Of a stretch of DNA of 41,393 bases, positions 23,193-31,493 are shown in pieces. The stretch covers positions 1 to 41,393 of the forward strand of contig PMBR01000051.1 of NCBI GenBank assembly GCA_003152995.1. The letters are read 5' to 3'. This stretch comes from Chloroflexota bacterium (GTDB lineage Bacteria > Chloroflexota > Limnocylindria > Limnocylindrales > CSP1-4). Position 1 is the first letter of the stretch. The number at the start of each line of letters is the position of its first letter. Under the pieces are notes generated by a model. The model was not told where the DNA came from and made no database searches. It saw only the letters and a list, made by a program, of their open reading frames with translations. The translations under genes were made by a program, and so were the position numbers.

Positions 23193-24437
23193 ATGGGCCA
23201 GATTCGCACCCTGATCATCGACGACTCGGCATTCATGCGTCATGCGCTCGGTCGGATGCTGGCCGACTCGCCGGACATCGAGGTCGTCGGCGCGGGATCG
23301 AACGGCGAGGAGGGGCTACGTCTCGCCGCCGAGCTGCGGCCCGACGTCATCACACTCGACGTGGAGATGCCCGTTCTCGACGGCCTGGGGATGCTCAAAC
23401 GCCTCATGCTCGAGACGCCGACGCGGGTCGTGATGCTCTCGAGCCGGACCTCCGAGAACGCCCAGATCACGCTCGACGCTCTGGAATTCGGTGCGATCGA
23501 TTTCGTGTCCAAGCCATCGGGTTCCCTTTCGATCGACATCAGCCGTGTCGGGGACGACCTGGTCGCCAAGATCCGTGCCGCGGCGGGAATGTCCGAGGCC
23601 GCCTTCCTGCGCCACCGTCAGGTCGCGGCCATGAACCTCACACTCATCAACAACCAGGCCCGCCAGAAAGCGGCGCTGGCGCAGGCGGCCGAGATCGCCG
23701 GCCGGACCTTGCCCGACCCGAAGCTTCGGGACCTGCCGGCGCGCCCAGACCGGGTCGCCGACACCTCCAGGCGGGTGTGGACCGGCCCGCAGGTGGCGGC
23801 CCGCAAGCTCGTCGTCATCGCCTCTTCGACGGGCGGGCCGAGCGCTCTGCACGCCGTGATAAAGGCCCTACCTGCCAGGCTGGGAGCGGCCGTCGCGATC
23901 GTCCAGCACATGCCTCCAGGCTTCACGACATCGCTCGCAACCCGTCTCGACTCGGCCGGTCAGCTGCGGTGCACGGAGGCCGCCGCGGACGACCTCCTGG
24001 TGGAGGACGAAATCCTTGTCGCGCCCGGCGACTTCCACATGATCTGCTCCACGAGCGGCAGAATTCAGCTCGTCCGCCTGCCGGCGGTCAACGGCGTGCG
24101 CCCCGCGGCGGACGTGACGTTGCAGGCGGTGGCGCCGATCTGGCGCGAACGACTGCTATGCGTCGTCCTGACGGGAATGGGCTGCGACGCTCTCTGCGGA
24201 GCTCGTGCGGTGAGGCAGCACGGCGGCGACGTCATCGCCCAGGACGCGGCGACGTCGACCATCTACGGCATGCCCGCGGCCGTGGCCGAGGCCGGCCTCA
24301 CGGATCGGGTTCTGCCCCTGCACCAGATCGGCGATGCCATCGCGACCTGGTGCGGCGCCGATCGATCGGCCGAGAGCGCCACCGACCTCCCCTCTCTCCC
24401 GAATGCCCAGCGTGGTCGACCCGCCCTCGCATCGTGA
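23193..24437 (+). CDS. cheB: Protein-glutamate methylesterase CheB
   Basis: CheB removes methyl groups from chemoreceptors during adaptation. Of 414 residues, ~5-120 form a receiver domain with phospho-acceptor D56. A linker of ~80 residues follows. The methylesterase domain (~203-385) keeps its triad: S212 (IASSTGGPSAL), H239 (VQHMPPGFT) and D332 (LTGMGCDAL). The track extends upstream; the ATG at 23193 starts the receiver fold directly. The ribosome-binding site is weak (GGGAA, about 9 bases upstream). The 82-base gap after cheY contains a small CCGCGC/GCGCGG hairpin (23132-23149). Confidence 0.95.
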   Translation: MGQIRTLIIDDSAFMRHALGRMLADSPDIEVVGAGSNGEEGLRLAAELRPDVITLDVEMPVLDGLGMLKRLMLETPTRVVMLSSRTSENAQITLDALEFGAIDFVSKPSGSLSIDISRVGDDLVAKIRAAAGMSEAAFLRHRQVAAMNLTLINNQARQKAALAQAAEIAGRTLPDPKLRDLPARPDRVADTSRRVWTGPQVAARKLVVIASSTGGPSALHAVIKALPARLGAAVAIVQHMPPGFTTSLATRLDSAGQLRCTEAAADDLLVEDEILVAPGDFHMICSTSGRIQLVRLPAVNGVRPAADVTLQAVAPIWRERLLCVVLTGMGCDALCGARAVRQHGGDVIAQDAATSTIYGMPAAVAEAGLTDRVLPLHQIGDAIATWCGADRSAESATDLPSLPNAQRGRPALAS

Positions 24438-24469
24438 TGCGGGTCCCGGCGCATACGTGGACGCCCGAC

Positions 24470-24498
24470 TCACCCTCGCCCTGTCATGCACCGATACC
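24470..24498 (+). promoter_or_regulatory. Putative sigma-28-type promoter of cheW-cheX-cheA
   Basis: TCAC (24470-24473), 16 bases, ACCGATACC (24490-24498). It lies in the 118-base gap after cheB, so the chemotaxis genes would form two transcription units with the same regulation. Confidence 0.45.
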
Positions 24499-24555
24499 TA
24501 ATCGAGAGCCCCCAGCCGGATCGCGTCCGGCGAATCAACAAAGGAGAGAAGCGCC

Positions 24556-25044
24556 GTGGCCGACAAGCCAACGTCCGGCGGCAGCGGTCGGTCCGCAGAG
24601 CTGCAGATCGTTGTCTGCGAGCTTGCGGACGAGCACTACGGTCTGGACATCGCGAGAGTCTACGAAATCATCCGCAATCAGCCGATCACGCCGGTGCCAC
24701 GGGCACCCGGCTTCGTGAAGGGCGTGATCAACCTGCGCGGCAGGATCATCCCCGTCGTCGACCTTCGAGGCCGGTTCGGGATGCCCGCGGCAGATCCGAC
24801 CAAGGAGACCCGCATCGTGGTTGCCGAAAGCGGGTCCACGCGTGTGGGCCTGATCGTCGACGGCGTCTCCGAGGTACTGCTCCTGCCCCTCGACGCAATA
24901 GAGCCCACGCCCGAAGTCGCGGCGGGAGACGACGCTGAGTATCTGCGCGGCATCGCCAAACTCGGCGACCGTCTCGTTCTCCTGCTGGAGCTCGACGGCC
25001 TTTTCGGCCTGGATGAACAGCATGTCCTCGCCGGAGCGGCCTGA
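24556..25044 (+). CDS. cheW: Chemotaxis coupling protein CheW
   Basis: CheW couples receptors to the kinase CheA. The 162-residue product matches the family throughout: VVCELADEHYGLDIARVYEI, PVPRAPGFVKGVINLRGRII and PVVDLRGRF, with VGLIVDGVSEVL in the second subdomain. Translation starts at a GTG with AGGAG about 9 bases upstream (aaaggagagaagcgcc). cheX and cheA follow closely, so the three are probably co-transcribed. Confidence 0.95.
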   Translation: MADKPTSGGSGRSAELQIVVCELADEHYGLDIARVYEIIRNQPITPVPRAPGFVKGVINLRGRIIPVVDLRGRFGMPAADPTKETRIVVAESGSTRVGLIVDGVSEVLLLPLDAIEPTPEVAAGDDAEYLRGIAKLGDRLVLLLELDGLFGLDEQHVLAGAA

Positions 25045-25047
25045 GCA

Positions 25048-25512
25048 ATGAGAGTGCAGATCGTCAACCGCTACGTCCAGTCTGCAGTGGACGTAATCAC
25101 TAAGGAAACGGGCACGCAGGCGGTTCGCGGGGGCTTGCTCCTGGAGGGCAATCCCTACACCACCGAAGACGTGACCGCCGTGATCGGTATCAGCGGTTCG
25201 CTGACGGGTTCTCTCTACCTTTCGATGGCCGAGCCGACGGCGCTCAAGATGATCGGCGCGATCATCGGCCAGGTAACTACGGAGCTCGACGATCTCGGCC
25301 AGAGCGGCATCGCCGAGATGGCCAACGTTATCGCCGGAGCCGCGGGCGTCGGCCTGTCCGAGGAAGGCATCGAGACGTTGATCAACCCGCCGCTGGTGCT
25401 GGTCGGTCGCGGGGCACGCCTTTCCACGGTCGAGATCCAGCGCCTGGTCGTGCCTATCGCAACCGCATACGGCGAGATCAAGCTCCACGTGGCGCTTCGA
25501 GAGGCAGCGTGA
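25048..25512 (+). CDS. cheX: CheX-like CheY-P phosphatase
   Basis: This 154-residue protein of the CheC/CheX/FliY fold has one active-site helix with S86-E90-N93 (GQSGIAEMANVIAGAA), the hallmark of CheX. The preceding part (VTAVIGISGSLTGSLYLSM) matches CheX-type chemotaxis phosphatases. It would remove phosphate from CheY-P, giving the cell a second phosphatase besides CheC. It lies 3 bases after cheW and 1 base before cheA, so it is produced in step with the kinase. CheX is preferred over CheC because of the size and the single motif. Confidence 0.85.
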   Translation: MRVQIVNRYVQSAVDVITKETGTQAVRGGLLLEGNPYTTEDVTAVIGISGSLTGSLYLSMAEPTALKMIGAIIGQVTTELDDLGQSGIAEMANVIAGAAGVGLSEEGIETLINPPLVLVGRGARLSTVEIQRLVVPIATAYGEIKLHVALREAA

Positions 25513-25513
25513 A

Positions 25514-27874
25514 ATGCGTCTGACCTTCGATCTGCAGCCAGGCGACGACCGACTGTTCACAGACGAGTCGCTCGAGCAGATCGAGCGCATCGAGCAAGGC
25601 CTGCTCGAACTCGAGCACGGCCTCGATGCCGGCGTGGTCAACGAGGTCTTCCGAGCGGCTCACACCCTGAAGGGCTCGGCGGCCACGATCGGCCATCGGC
25701 GCATGGCCGAGCTGACGCACGCGATGGAGGATCTCTTCGGAGCCTTCCGCAGCGGAACGCTCTACGAGGTCAAGCCCTTCGCCGACGTCCTGCTCGCCAC
25801 CATCGACGTCCTCCGGGCGCTCGTGGCCGAGGTTCAGGAGGGCGAGACGCTGACCGATGCGCCAGAAGCGCTGACCGGGCAGCTGCGTCAGTTGCTTTCG
25901 ACCGCCACGGCCGCGGCCGCGGCCAAATCCTCGACCAGGCCGGCCTCCATAGCTCAGGCGTTTCAACCTGCCGCCGTCCTGCCGCCGGCGGCCCGGACGC
26001 CGGCGCCAGTTTCGGGAGCCGCGGCAGGAACGGGCGCGCCGGCACGACCGGTGGCCGACGTCGCCGCATTCGGCGACGTCGAGAGCGGCGTCACCAACGT
26101 CGCCGTCGTGCCGCTGATCCAGCAGCTCCTATGCGAAGCTCCGGCAGGCTTCGATCCTCGCTCGCTCTTCGTTTGCAGAGTCGACCCGACGAGTGAGTGG
26201 CAGGCGGTCCGGCTCCTGCAACTCGTGATGGAGGTCGAGGAAGCCGGTGCCTTTGTCGGGTCCGCGCCCGGCCGCCAGGAGATCGAGAGCGGCATGGGCG
26301 CCTCGCTCCTGGCCGTGCTTGCCAGGGGTCGGCCGGGGGAGCTGACACAGTTGCGCGGCCGATTGGCCGCCATCGACGATGTCGTGAGCGTGGAGATGAT
26401 CGCCGCGCCGATCGCCGCCGGCCAGGCCGATGTGTCCGGTATGTCCTCCAGCATCGAGATCTTCGGCCCCGGCGAGACCATCCCGCCGCAGGGCGCGGAC
26501 CGCAACGACAACCTCGACGAAGCCCGCTCGCCGAGCCCGCAAGAACGACGTCAGGCCGACCCAGGCGCAGAGGCCCGTGGGCTGCCGCCTGGAGAGCGGA
26601 TGACGGTCGCGGGCGATCGCCTCAAGGCGGCCCAGCAGACCATCCGCATCGATGTCGCCCGCCTCGACGAACTGATGAATCTCGTCGGCGAGCTGGTGGT
26701 GCACAAGACCCGGCTGCAGAGGAGCGCCGCCGATCTTGCGCTTCGGCTTGGCGACGATCCTCTCGCACGCCAGTCCGAGGAGGATTCGCAGCAATTTGCA
26801 CGCATCGCCGGCCAGCTCCAGGACCAGGTCACCGGCCTGCGGATGCTGCCGATCGAGACCGTCTTCAATCGCTTCCCGCGCGTCGTGCGTGACATCGCCG
26901 CCAAGCTCAACAAGGAAGTCCAGCTCATCATCGAGGGCAAGGAGACCGAGCTCGACCGGTCCGTGCTCGAGGAGGTGGGCGACCCGCTGGGCCACCTCGT
27001 CCGCAACGCCCTCGACCACGGAATCGAGTCGCCCGAGGAGCGCATCGCCGCCGGCAAGACGCCTGCGGGCACCGTCCGCCTGACGGCCCGCCACGCCGAC
27101 GGCCGAATTCTGATCACGGTCGAGGATGACGGCCGGGGCATGGACCCCGCGGCACTGCGCCGAGCCGTGGTGAGCAAGGGCCTGATGACGCACGAGATCG
27201 CCGAGTCAGCGAGCGACGACGACATCCTGCGAGTCGTCTTCCTGCCAGGCTTCTCGACGGCCAGTGTGATCACCGAGGTTTCCGGCCGTGGCGTCGGCAT
27301 GGACGTCGTCCGCAACAACATCGAGCGCCTGGGCGGGTGGGTCGATGTCGCGAGCACGTTCGGAGTGGGGTCGAAGGTTTCGCTGTCGCTGCCGCTGACG
27401 CTGGCGATCATCGGCGCCCTGCTCGTCAAGTCGGGCACGCGAGTCTGCGCTCTGCCGCTCACCGGTGTCGTCGAGACGCTGCGCGTCGAACCTCGGTCGT
27501 TCGGCCGAATCCGCGGCCACAACGTTCTTACGCTGCGCAACCGAGTCATCCCGGTCGAGCAGCTCGACAACGCCCTGGGCGACCCACCACGACCGCTCGA
27601 AACGAACGAGCGAGGCTTCGTCAACCTGGTGGTCGTGCGGTCGCGCGGCACCGAGATGGCCCTCGCTGTGGATGCGTTCGTCGGCCAGCACGAGATCGTA
27701 CTCAAGTCCCTGAGCGAGGTCGCCGGCGAGCGCAAGGGTCTGGCCGGAGCCACGATCATGGCGGACGGCACAGTAGGCCTGGTCGTGGACATCGCCGCGC
27801 TGCTGGAGCACACCGCTGTGGTCGGTGCGAAGGTCGCGGCCGCCGTCGCTCATCCGCACGCCAGAGTCGCCTGA
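25514..27874 (+). CDS. cheA: Chemotaxis histidine kinase CheA
   Basis: The 786-residue product has the full CheA layout. An HPt domain (1-~110) carries phospho-acceptor H50 (FRAAHTLKGSAATIGH). A long Ala/Pro-rich linker and a poorly conserved P2-like region (~200-310) follow. The dimerisation domain begins IRIDVARLDELMNLVGELVV. The HATPase domain shows DPLGHLVRNALDHGIESPEE, VEDDGRGMD and SGRGVGMDVVR. The CheW-like regulatory domain occupies the last ~150 residues. It phosphorylates CheY and CheB in response to receptors. The start ATG is 1 base after the cheX stop, with GAGAGG upstream. Confidence 0.97.
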   Translation: MRLTFDLQPGDDRLFTDESLEQIERIEQGLLELEHGLDAGVVNEVFRAAHTLKGSAATIGHRRMAELTHAMEDLFGAFRSGTLYEVKPFADVLLATIDVLRALVAEVQEGETLTDAPEALTGQLRQLLSTATAAAAAKSSTRPASIAQAFQPAAVLPPAARTPAPVSGAAAGTGAPARPVADVAAFGDVESGVTNVAVVPLIQQLLCEAPAGFDPRSLFVCRVDPTSEWQAVRLLQLVMEVEEAGAFVGSAPGRQEIESGMGASLLAVLARGRPGELTQLRGRLAAIDDVVSVEMIAAPIAAGQADVSGMSSSIEIFGPGETIPPQGADRNDNLDEARSPSPQERRQADPGAEARGLPPGERMTVAGDRLKAAQQTIRIDVARLDELMNLVGELVVHKTRLQRSAADLALRLGDDPLARQSEEDSQQFARIAGQLQDQVTGLRMLPIETVFNRFPRVVRDIAAKLNKEVQLIIEGKETELDRSVLEEVGDPLGHLVRNALDHGIESPEERIAAGKTPAGTVRLTARHADGRILITVEDDGRGMDPAALRRAVVSKGLMTHEIAESASDDDILRVVFLPGFSTASVITEVSGRGVGMDVVRNNIERLGGWVDVASTFGVGSKVSLSLPLTLAIIGALLVKSGTRVCALPLTGVVETLRVEPRSFGRIRGHNVLTLRNRVIPVEQLDNALGDPPRPLETNERGFVNLVVVRSRGTEMALAVDAFVGQHEIVLKSLSEVAGERKGLAGATIMADGTVGLVVDIAALLEHTAVVGAKVAAAVAHPHARVA

Positions 27875-27881
27875 CCAGACG

Positions 27882-28925
27882 CTAGCCGGCGACTTTGAGC
27901 GCTCCGACCAGATCGGAGTTGGCGACCTCGCCCGTGACGTTCCCGCCGCTCAGGGCATTCCAGCCGCCCAGCAACCTGATGAACTCGCGGAGCAGCTCGT
28001 CGTTGAACTGGCCGCGCATCGCCACTCGCATGAGGCGCAGGGCGTCGAAGGTGCTCACAGCCGACTTGTACGGCCGGCGAGAGGTCAGCGCATCGAAGGC
28101 ATCGACTATGGCCACTACCTGGGTGTCGATGGCAATCTGATCTTCGAGCCGTGAAGAAGGGTAGCCCGACCCGTCGCAGCGCTCATGGTGCTCGGCGATG
28201 ATGTGGGCATAGGACGGTACGAAGCCCAGGGCTCGGACGATCATGTCGTTGCCGGCCCTTGCGTGACCGCGCATCACCTGCCATTCGAGGGCGTCCAGAG
28301 GCCCGGGCTTGTCGAGGATTCCCTTTGGCACGCGGTTCTTGCCGATGTCGTGGAGGAGGCCCCCGCGGGCCACGTCTCGGATCTCGTCGGGCCCGCCGAT
28401 ATGTGCAAAACGGGCCAGAACGATGCCGTAGACGGCGGAGTTGATGGCGTGTGTGTGCGTCGCCTGGTGCTTCTGCATCGTGGCCACCATCGCCCACACC
28501 AGGTCCTCGTCGGCGAGCATCCGCATCGTGATGCTGTCGATCGCGTTCTGGGTCAGGATCAGTCCGTCATGGTCGAGCGGGCGGTCGCGCATGAAGATCG
28601 GGGCCAGCACCTTGGCCGCGATCGAATACGCAGTCTTGCTGCGCTCGATCGGCGAAATGCGCTGATTGGCGAGCACCCTCGGCAGCGACTCAGCCAGCGC
28701 CCCGTGCAGAAGGTCGGCATCGATGTCGCGCACCAGGAACGACATGCCGCGCTGGGCCCGGGCAACGACGCGCCGCAGATCGCCGCCGCGCATCGCGTAG
28801 AGGACCGGCCGCGGCCCGCGCCAGATATACAGGTCGCAAGGCAGCGTCTCGATATCGGTCAGGACTCGCGCCGGAACGGGCCCGAATCCTGGCGGGGCGG
28901 CTGTCATGACCGGTTGAAATGGCAT
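27882..28925 (-). CDS. HD-GYP domain protein, probable cyclic-di-GMP phosphodiesterase
   Basis: The C-terminal ~200 residues form an HD-GYP domain with all signature residues: HD at 192-193 (LLHDIGKNRVP) and HHERCDGSGYP (246-256), then DAFDALTSRRPYK. The N-terminal ~130 residues have no recognised domain but resemble the extra segment often found before HD-GYP in c-di-GMP enzymes. It would break down c-di-GMP, a signal that normally suppresses swimming. It converges with cheA (7-base gap) and is divergent from cheR. A putative sigma-28 promoter upstream (TAAA-N15-ACCGACAAC) links it to the flagellar regulon. A second possible start is Met7. Confidence 0.92.
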   Translation of the reverse strand: MPFQPVMTAAPPGFGPVPARVLTDIETLPCDLYIWRGPRPVLYAMRGGDLRRVVARAQRGMSFLVRDIDADLLHGALAESLPRVLANQRISPIERSKTAYSIAAKVLAPIFMRDRPLDHDGLILTQNAIDSITMRMLADEDLVWAMVATMQKHQATHTHAINSAVYGIVLARFAHIGGPDEIRDVARGGLLHDIGKNRVPKGILDKPGPLDALEWQVMRGHARAGNDMIVRALGFVPSYAHIIAEHHERCDGSGYPSSRLEDQIAIDTQVVAIVDAFDALTSRRPYKSAVSTFDALRLMRVAMRGQFNDELLREFIRLLGGWNALSGGNVTGEVANSDLVGALKVAG

Positions 28926-28964
28926 GTCTGCTCGAAAAATGGCGGGCGCTGGTTGCTCACGAGA

Positions 28965-28992
28965 GTTGTCGGTGCCGCTCCAAACCCCTTTA
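28965..28992 (-). promoter_or_regulatory. Putative sigma-28-type promoter of the HD-GYP gene
   Basis: On the minus strand: TAAA (28992-28989), 15 bases, ACCGACAAC (28973-28965). It is the only site here with the consensus TAAA box. It faces away from the cheR promoter, and the -35 elements are about 14 bases apart. Confidence 0.5.
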
Positions 28993-29006
28993 GATCGGCG
29001 ACGCGG

Positions 29007-29034
29007 TCAAATCAGGCGCCGGACCGCCGATACC
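29007..29034 (+). promoter_or_regulatory. Putative sigma-28-type promoter of cheR
   Basis: TCAA (29007-29010), 15 bases, GCCGATACC (29026-29034). The cheR ATG is 7 bases past the -10 element, so the mRNA should begin within a base or two of the start codon. Confidence 0.6.
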
Positions 29035-29041
29035 TCTCTCG

Positions 29042-29884
29042 ATGGAAACGCCTCACCGCCCGCACGGACCTGCCCGGTTTGCGGCCTTCGCGCCGGTCCC
29101 GGAGCTGGACACGGTCGCGTACGACAGGCTCGCCAGAGAGGTTCGTGGCCTGCTGGGGATCGACCTGACCCAGTACAAGCCGGCCCAGGTCTGGCGCCGG
29201 GTGAACGGTTTCGCCACGGCCCGGGGACTCCCCGACCCGGACGCCCTGGTCGCCAAAGCCCGCCACGATTCGGTGCTTCGGCAGGCCTTCCTGGACATGC
29301 TGACGATCAACGTCAGCGAGTTCTTCCGGAACCCCGAGGCCTGGCAAATGCTCGCCGATCGGTATCTGAAGCCGATGCTGCACAACCAGCTCATGGTGAG
29401 GATCTGGAGCGCCGGCTGCTCGCTCGGGTACGAGCCATTCACGCTGGCGATGCTCTCTCGAGAGATCGCACCGACCGTGACGGTTCGGATCCTGGCCACG
29501 GACCTCGACGACACGACCCTGTCGCGAGCGAGGAACGCGACCTACACCGAGGCTCAGATGGCCGGCGTCTCGGAGGCGCGCCGAGCGCATTTCTTCCGCC
29601 GCGACGGAGACAAGTGGGAGGTCAAGCCCGAGCTGGCGGCCATGGTCACATTCAGGCGGCACGATCTTCTCAAGGATGCCTGCGACAAGGCGTTCGACGT
29701 GATCTGCTGCCGCAACGTGGTCATCTACTTCACGGAGCCGGCCAAGGCGGACCTGTACACGCGCTTCTGCGACTCGCTGCGGCCTGGCGGGGTCCTGTTC
29801 CTGGGGGCGACCGAGTCCATCCCGAACGTCCGGCAGCTTGGTCTCGAACCTGCCGGACTGACTTTCTACAAGCGGCCCGGGTAG
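29042..29884 (+). CDS. cheR: Chemotaxis protein methyltransferase CheR
   Basis: CheR methylates glutamates on chemoreceptors using S-adenosylmethionine. The 280-residue product has the N-terminal helical domain (YDRLAREVRGLLGIDLTQYK), NVSEFFRNPEAW, ILATDLDDTTLSRARNATY and DVICCRNVVIYF, all typical. The SAM-binding loop reads WSAGCSLGYEPFTLAM, where most CheR proteins have GCSTGEEPYSLAM; the Thr and first Glu are replaced by Leu and Tyr. The start lies almost on the predicted transcription start and lacks a Shine-Dalgarno. The gene stands apart from the main che operon, which has cheB but no cheR. Confidence 0.93.
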   Translation: METPHRPHGPARFAAFAPVPELDTVAYDRLAREVRGLLGIDLTQYKPAQVWRRVNGFATARGLPDPDALVAKARHDSVLRQAFLDMLTINVSEFFRNPEAWQMLADRYLKPMLHNQLMVRIWSAGCSLGYEPFTLAMLSREIAPTVTVRILATDLDDTTLSRARNATYTEAQMAGVSEARRAHFFRRDGDKWEVKPELAAMVTFRRHDLLKDACDKAFDVICCRNVVIYFTEPAKADLYTRFCDSLRPGGVLFLGATESIPNVRQLGLEPAGLTFYKRPG

Positions 29885-29892
29885 GCTCCCCT

Positions 29893-29912
29893 GCCGGCGC
29901 CAGGACGCCGGC
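29893..29912 (+). terminator. Hairpin immediately after cheR
   Basis: GCCGGCG, 6-base loop, CGCCGGC, starting 9 bases after the stop codon. No T-run follows; terminator function is inferred from position. Confidence 0.4.
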
Positions 29913-30040
29913 CGCGCGAGCCAGGGCAACGGGGCCGTCCACGGCGCGGAAGTCAGCCGGAGGCCCCTACTGGGTCCTGCCCAAGACCATGCAAACTCCG
30001 CATGCCAGATCCGTCGGGCGTGGGCTAACCTCCGGGGCGT

Positions 30041-30484
30041 ATGACAACTCTCACACCGCTTCACGCCGGAAGTCGCTCGCCGTCCGTCCTGGTCGTGGAC
30101 GATGACGAGTACGTCCACGGCGCACTGGAAGCCGCCCTGCGCGGCCTGAGGGTCCATCTTCTGACAGCCCACACGGCTGCCGAAGGAGAAGCGCTTGCGC
30201 TCGCGCACCGGCCCTTGCTGGCCATCGTGGATGTGGGTCTACCGGACAGAGACGGTTACCGTCTGACCGCCGACCTGCGCCGGTGCCCCACGCTGTCGGG
30301 CATGCGGGTCCTGATCCTGACCGGCCAATCGCCCGACGAGGCGGCAGCTCGAGACTCGGGCGCCAATGGCCTCATCCTCAAGCCGTTCCGGCTGCATCAC
30401 TTCCTCGATCTGGTGCGCGAGCAGCTTGGTTCGCGTGACCGCGACGAGGCGCACATGCCGGCAGTGCTGGCCCGCGGCGCCTGA
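30041..30484 (+). CDS. Single-domain response regulator
   Basis: This 147-residue receiver domain has a ~14-residue N-terminal extension and a ~20-residue tail. The pocket (VVDDDEYVH), phospho-acceptor D64 (AIVDVGLPDRDGY), Thr in LILTGQS and Lys in LILKPF are present. No output domain or dedicated kinase is attached. It may be a further CheY-like target of CheA or part of another pathway. No sigma-28-like promoter was found in the 156-base gap before it. The gene converges with the formyltransferase gene at the end of the sugar block. Confidence 0.88.
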   Translation: MTTLTPLHAGSRSPSVLVVDDDEYVHGALEAALRGLRVHLLTAHTAAEGEALALAHRPLLAIVDVGLPDRDGYRLTADLRRCPTLSGMRVLILTGQSPDEAAARDSGANGLILKPFRLHHFLDLVREQLGSRDRDEAHMPAVLARGA

Positions 30485-30559
30485 CCTACCGCTGCGTACG
30501 GCGCTTCAGCCCCAATCCAGGATCGGCCTCTCGGGTATTCGATTCGCCGGCGTCTGCCG

Positions 30560-31483
30560 TCACCGACCTTGCCAACCTCGAACCGTGGCTGCGGGGCGCT
30601 CGTCGATCTCTGAGAACGACGTCAAGACGACGAGGCCCTGCCGCGTCCTGACCAGCAGCTTCCCGTCGTAGGCCAAGGCCAGCGACCCCGGAGCCAGCGC
30701 CTCGAATTCGGCCAGCAGCGCCGGATGTCGCGCCGCACGCGCCTCGAACACCCTGATCGCTCGGGTCCCAATCCGACAGCTCACGCCCTGAGTCCGAACG
30801 CCGAACGATCGGACGCGCCTCAGGATATCGTCGTCGTCCATCGCGGCGAGGTCAATGTGCATGTCCTCATCTCGTCGGGAGTAGTACGACCCGGCGCCGG
30901 CCTGGTCTTCTCCCACGTAGCCGAAGGCCGAGTCGATCATGGTGCACATTCCCGCCCGGAAGACCGTCGCTTCGAGCCGGAAGACCATGTGGTAGAGGAG
31001 TCCAAGGTCAAGGTCGTCGCTTACCTCAATTCGCTCCTGTCGTATGAGCCGCCCGGAGTCCACGCCGACGCCCATGTGATGCATCGTCGCGCCCACACGC
31101 CTCCGCCCGTTGAGGAGGGCGCCGTTGAGCGGGTGCAGGCCTCGCATCTCCGGCAGCGGTGATGGATGAACGTTCAGGAAGACGCGTCCAGGCCGGGCCA
31201 GCCTGCTCACCGGCAGGACGATCGGGCAGCCGTTCGACACCAGCACATCGAACGGCGTGCGTGCCAGCTCTTCGACGAGCCGCGCGCTGTCGGCCGGCGC
31301 GAACGTCTCGAAGTCTCGACCGAGCTCCCTCAACCGCTCCTCGAAATAGCTACCTGAGACGGCCCAGGTCCACTCGATTTCCAACTCCGCGAAGCTAAGG
31401 GCAGCCTCGAACACGAGCGGTCGGTTGCCCACGAATAGCACCCGCCGGAGCGATGGTCGGGTCCCGGCCCGTCTCGTCGTCAC
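30560..31483 (-). CDS. Formyltransferase-family protein, probable sugar N-formyltransferase
   Basis: The ~307-residue product has the formyl-transferase catalytic triad in the usual spacing: N104 and H106 in LNVHPSPLPEMRG, and D142 in GVGVDSGRL. It would transfer a formyl group from N10-formyltetrahydrofolate. It could be mistaken for methionyl-tRNA formyltransferase, but it sits with two sugar-type aminotransferases, an acetyltransferase and a glycosyltransferase. A nucleotide-amino-sugar substrate is therefore more likely. The track begins at 31555; I prefer the GTG at 31483, 10 bases after the acetyltransferase stop with AGAGG seven bases before it. It is the last gene of the leftward block. 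Confidence 0.8.
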   Translation of the reverse strand: MTTRRAGTRPSLRRVLFVGNRPLVFEAALSFAELEIEWTWAVSGSYFEERLRELGRDFETFAPADSARLVEELARTPFDVLVSNGCPIVLPVSRLARPGRVFLNVHPSPLPEMRGLHPLNGALLNGRRRVGATMHHMGVGVDSGRLIRQERIEVSDDLDLGLLYHMVFRLEATVFRAGMCTMIDSAFGYVGEDQAGAGSYYSRRDEDMHIDLAAMDDDDILRRVRSFGVRTQGVSCRIGTRAIRVFEARAARHPALLAEFEALAPGSLALAYDGKLLVRTRQGLVVLTSFSEIDERPAATVRGWQGR

Positions 31484-31493
31484 CTCCGCACCT

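Noticed and set aside
30560-31483. Methionyl-tRNA formyltransferase (fmt)
   Set aside because: The catalytic triad fits but the neighbours are sugar-modifying genes and there is no def or other translation gene nearby.
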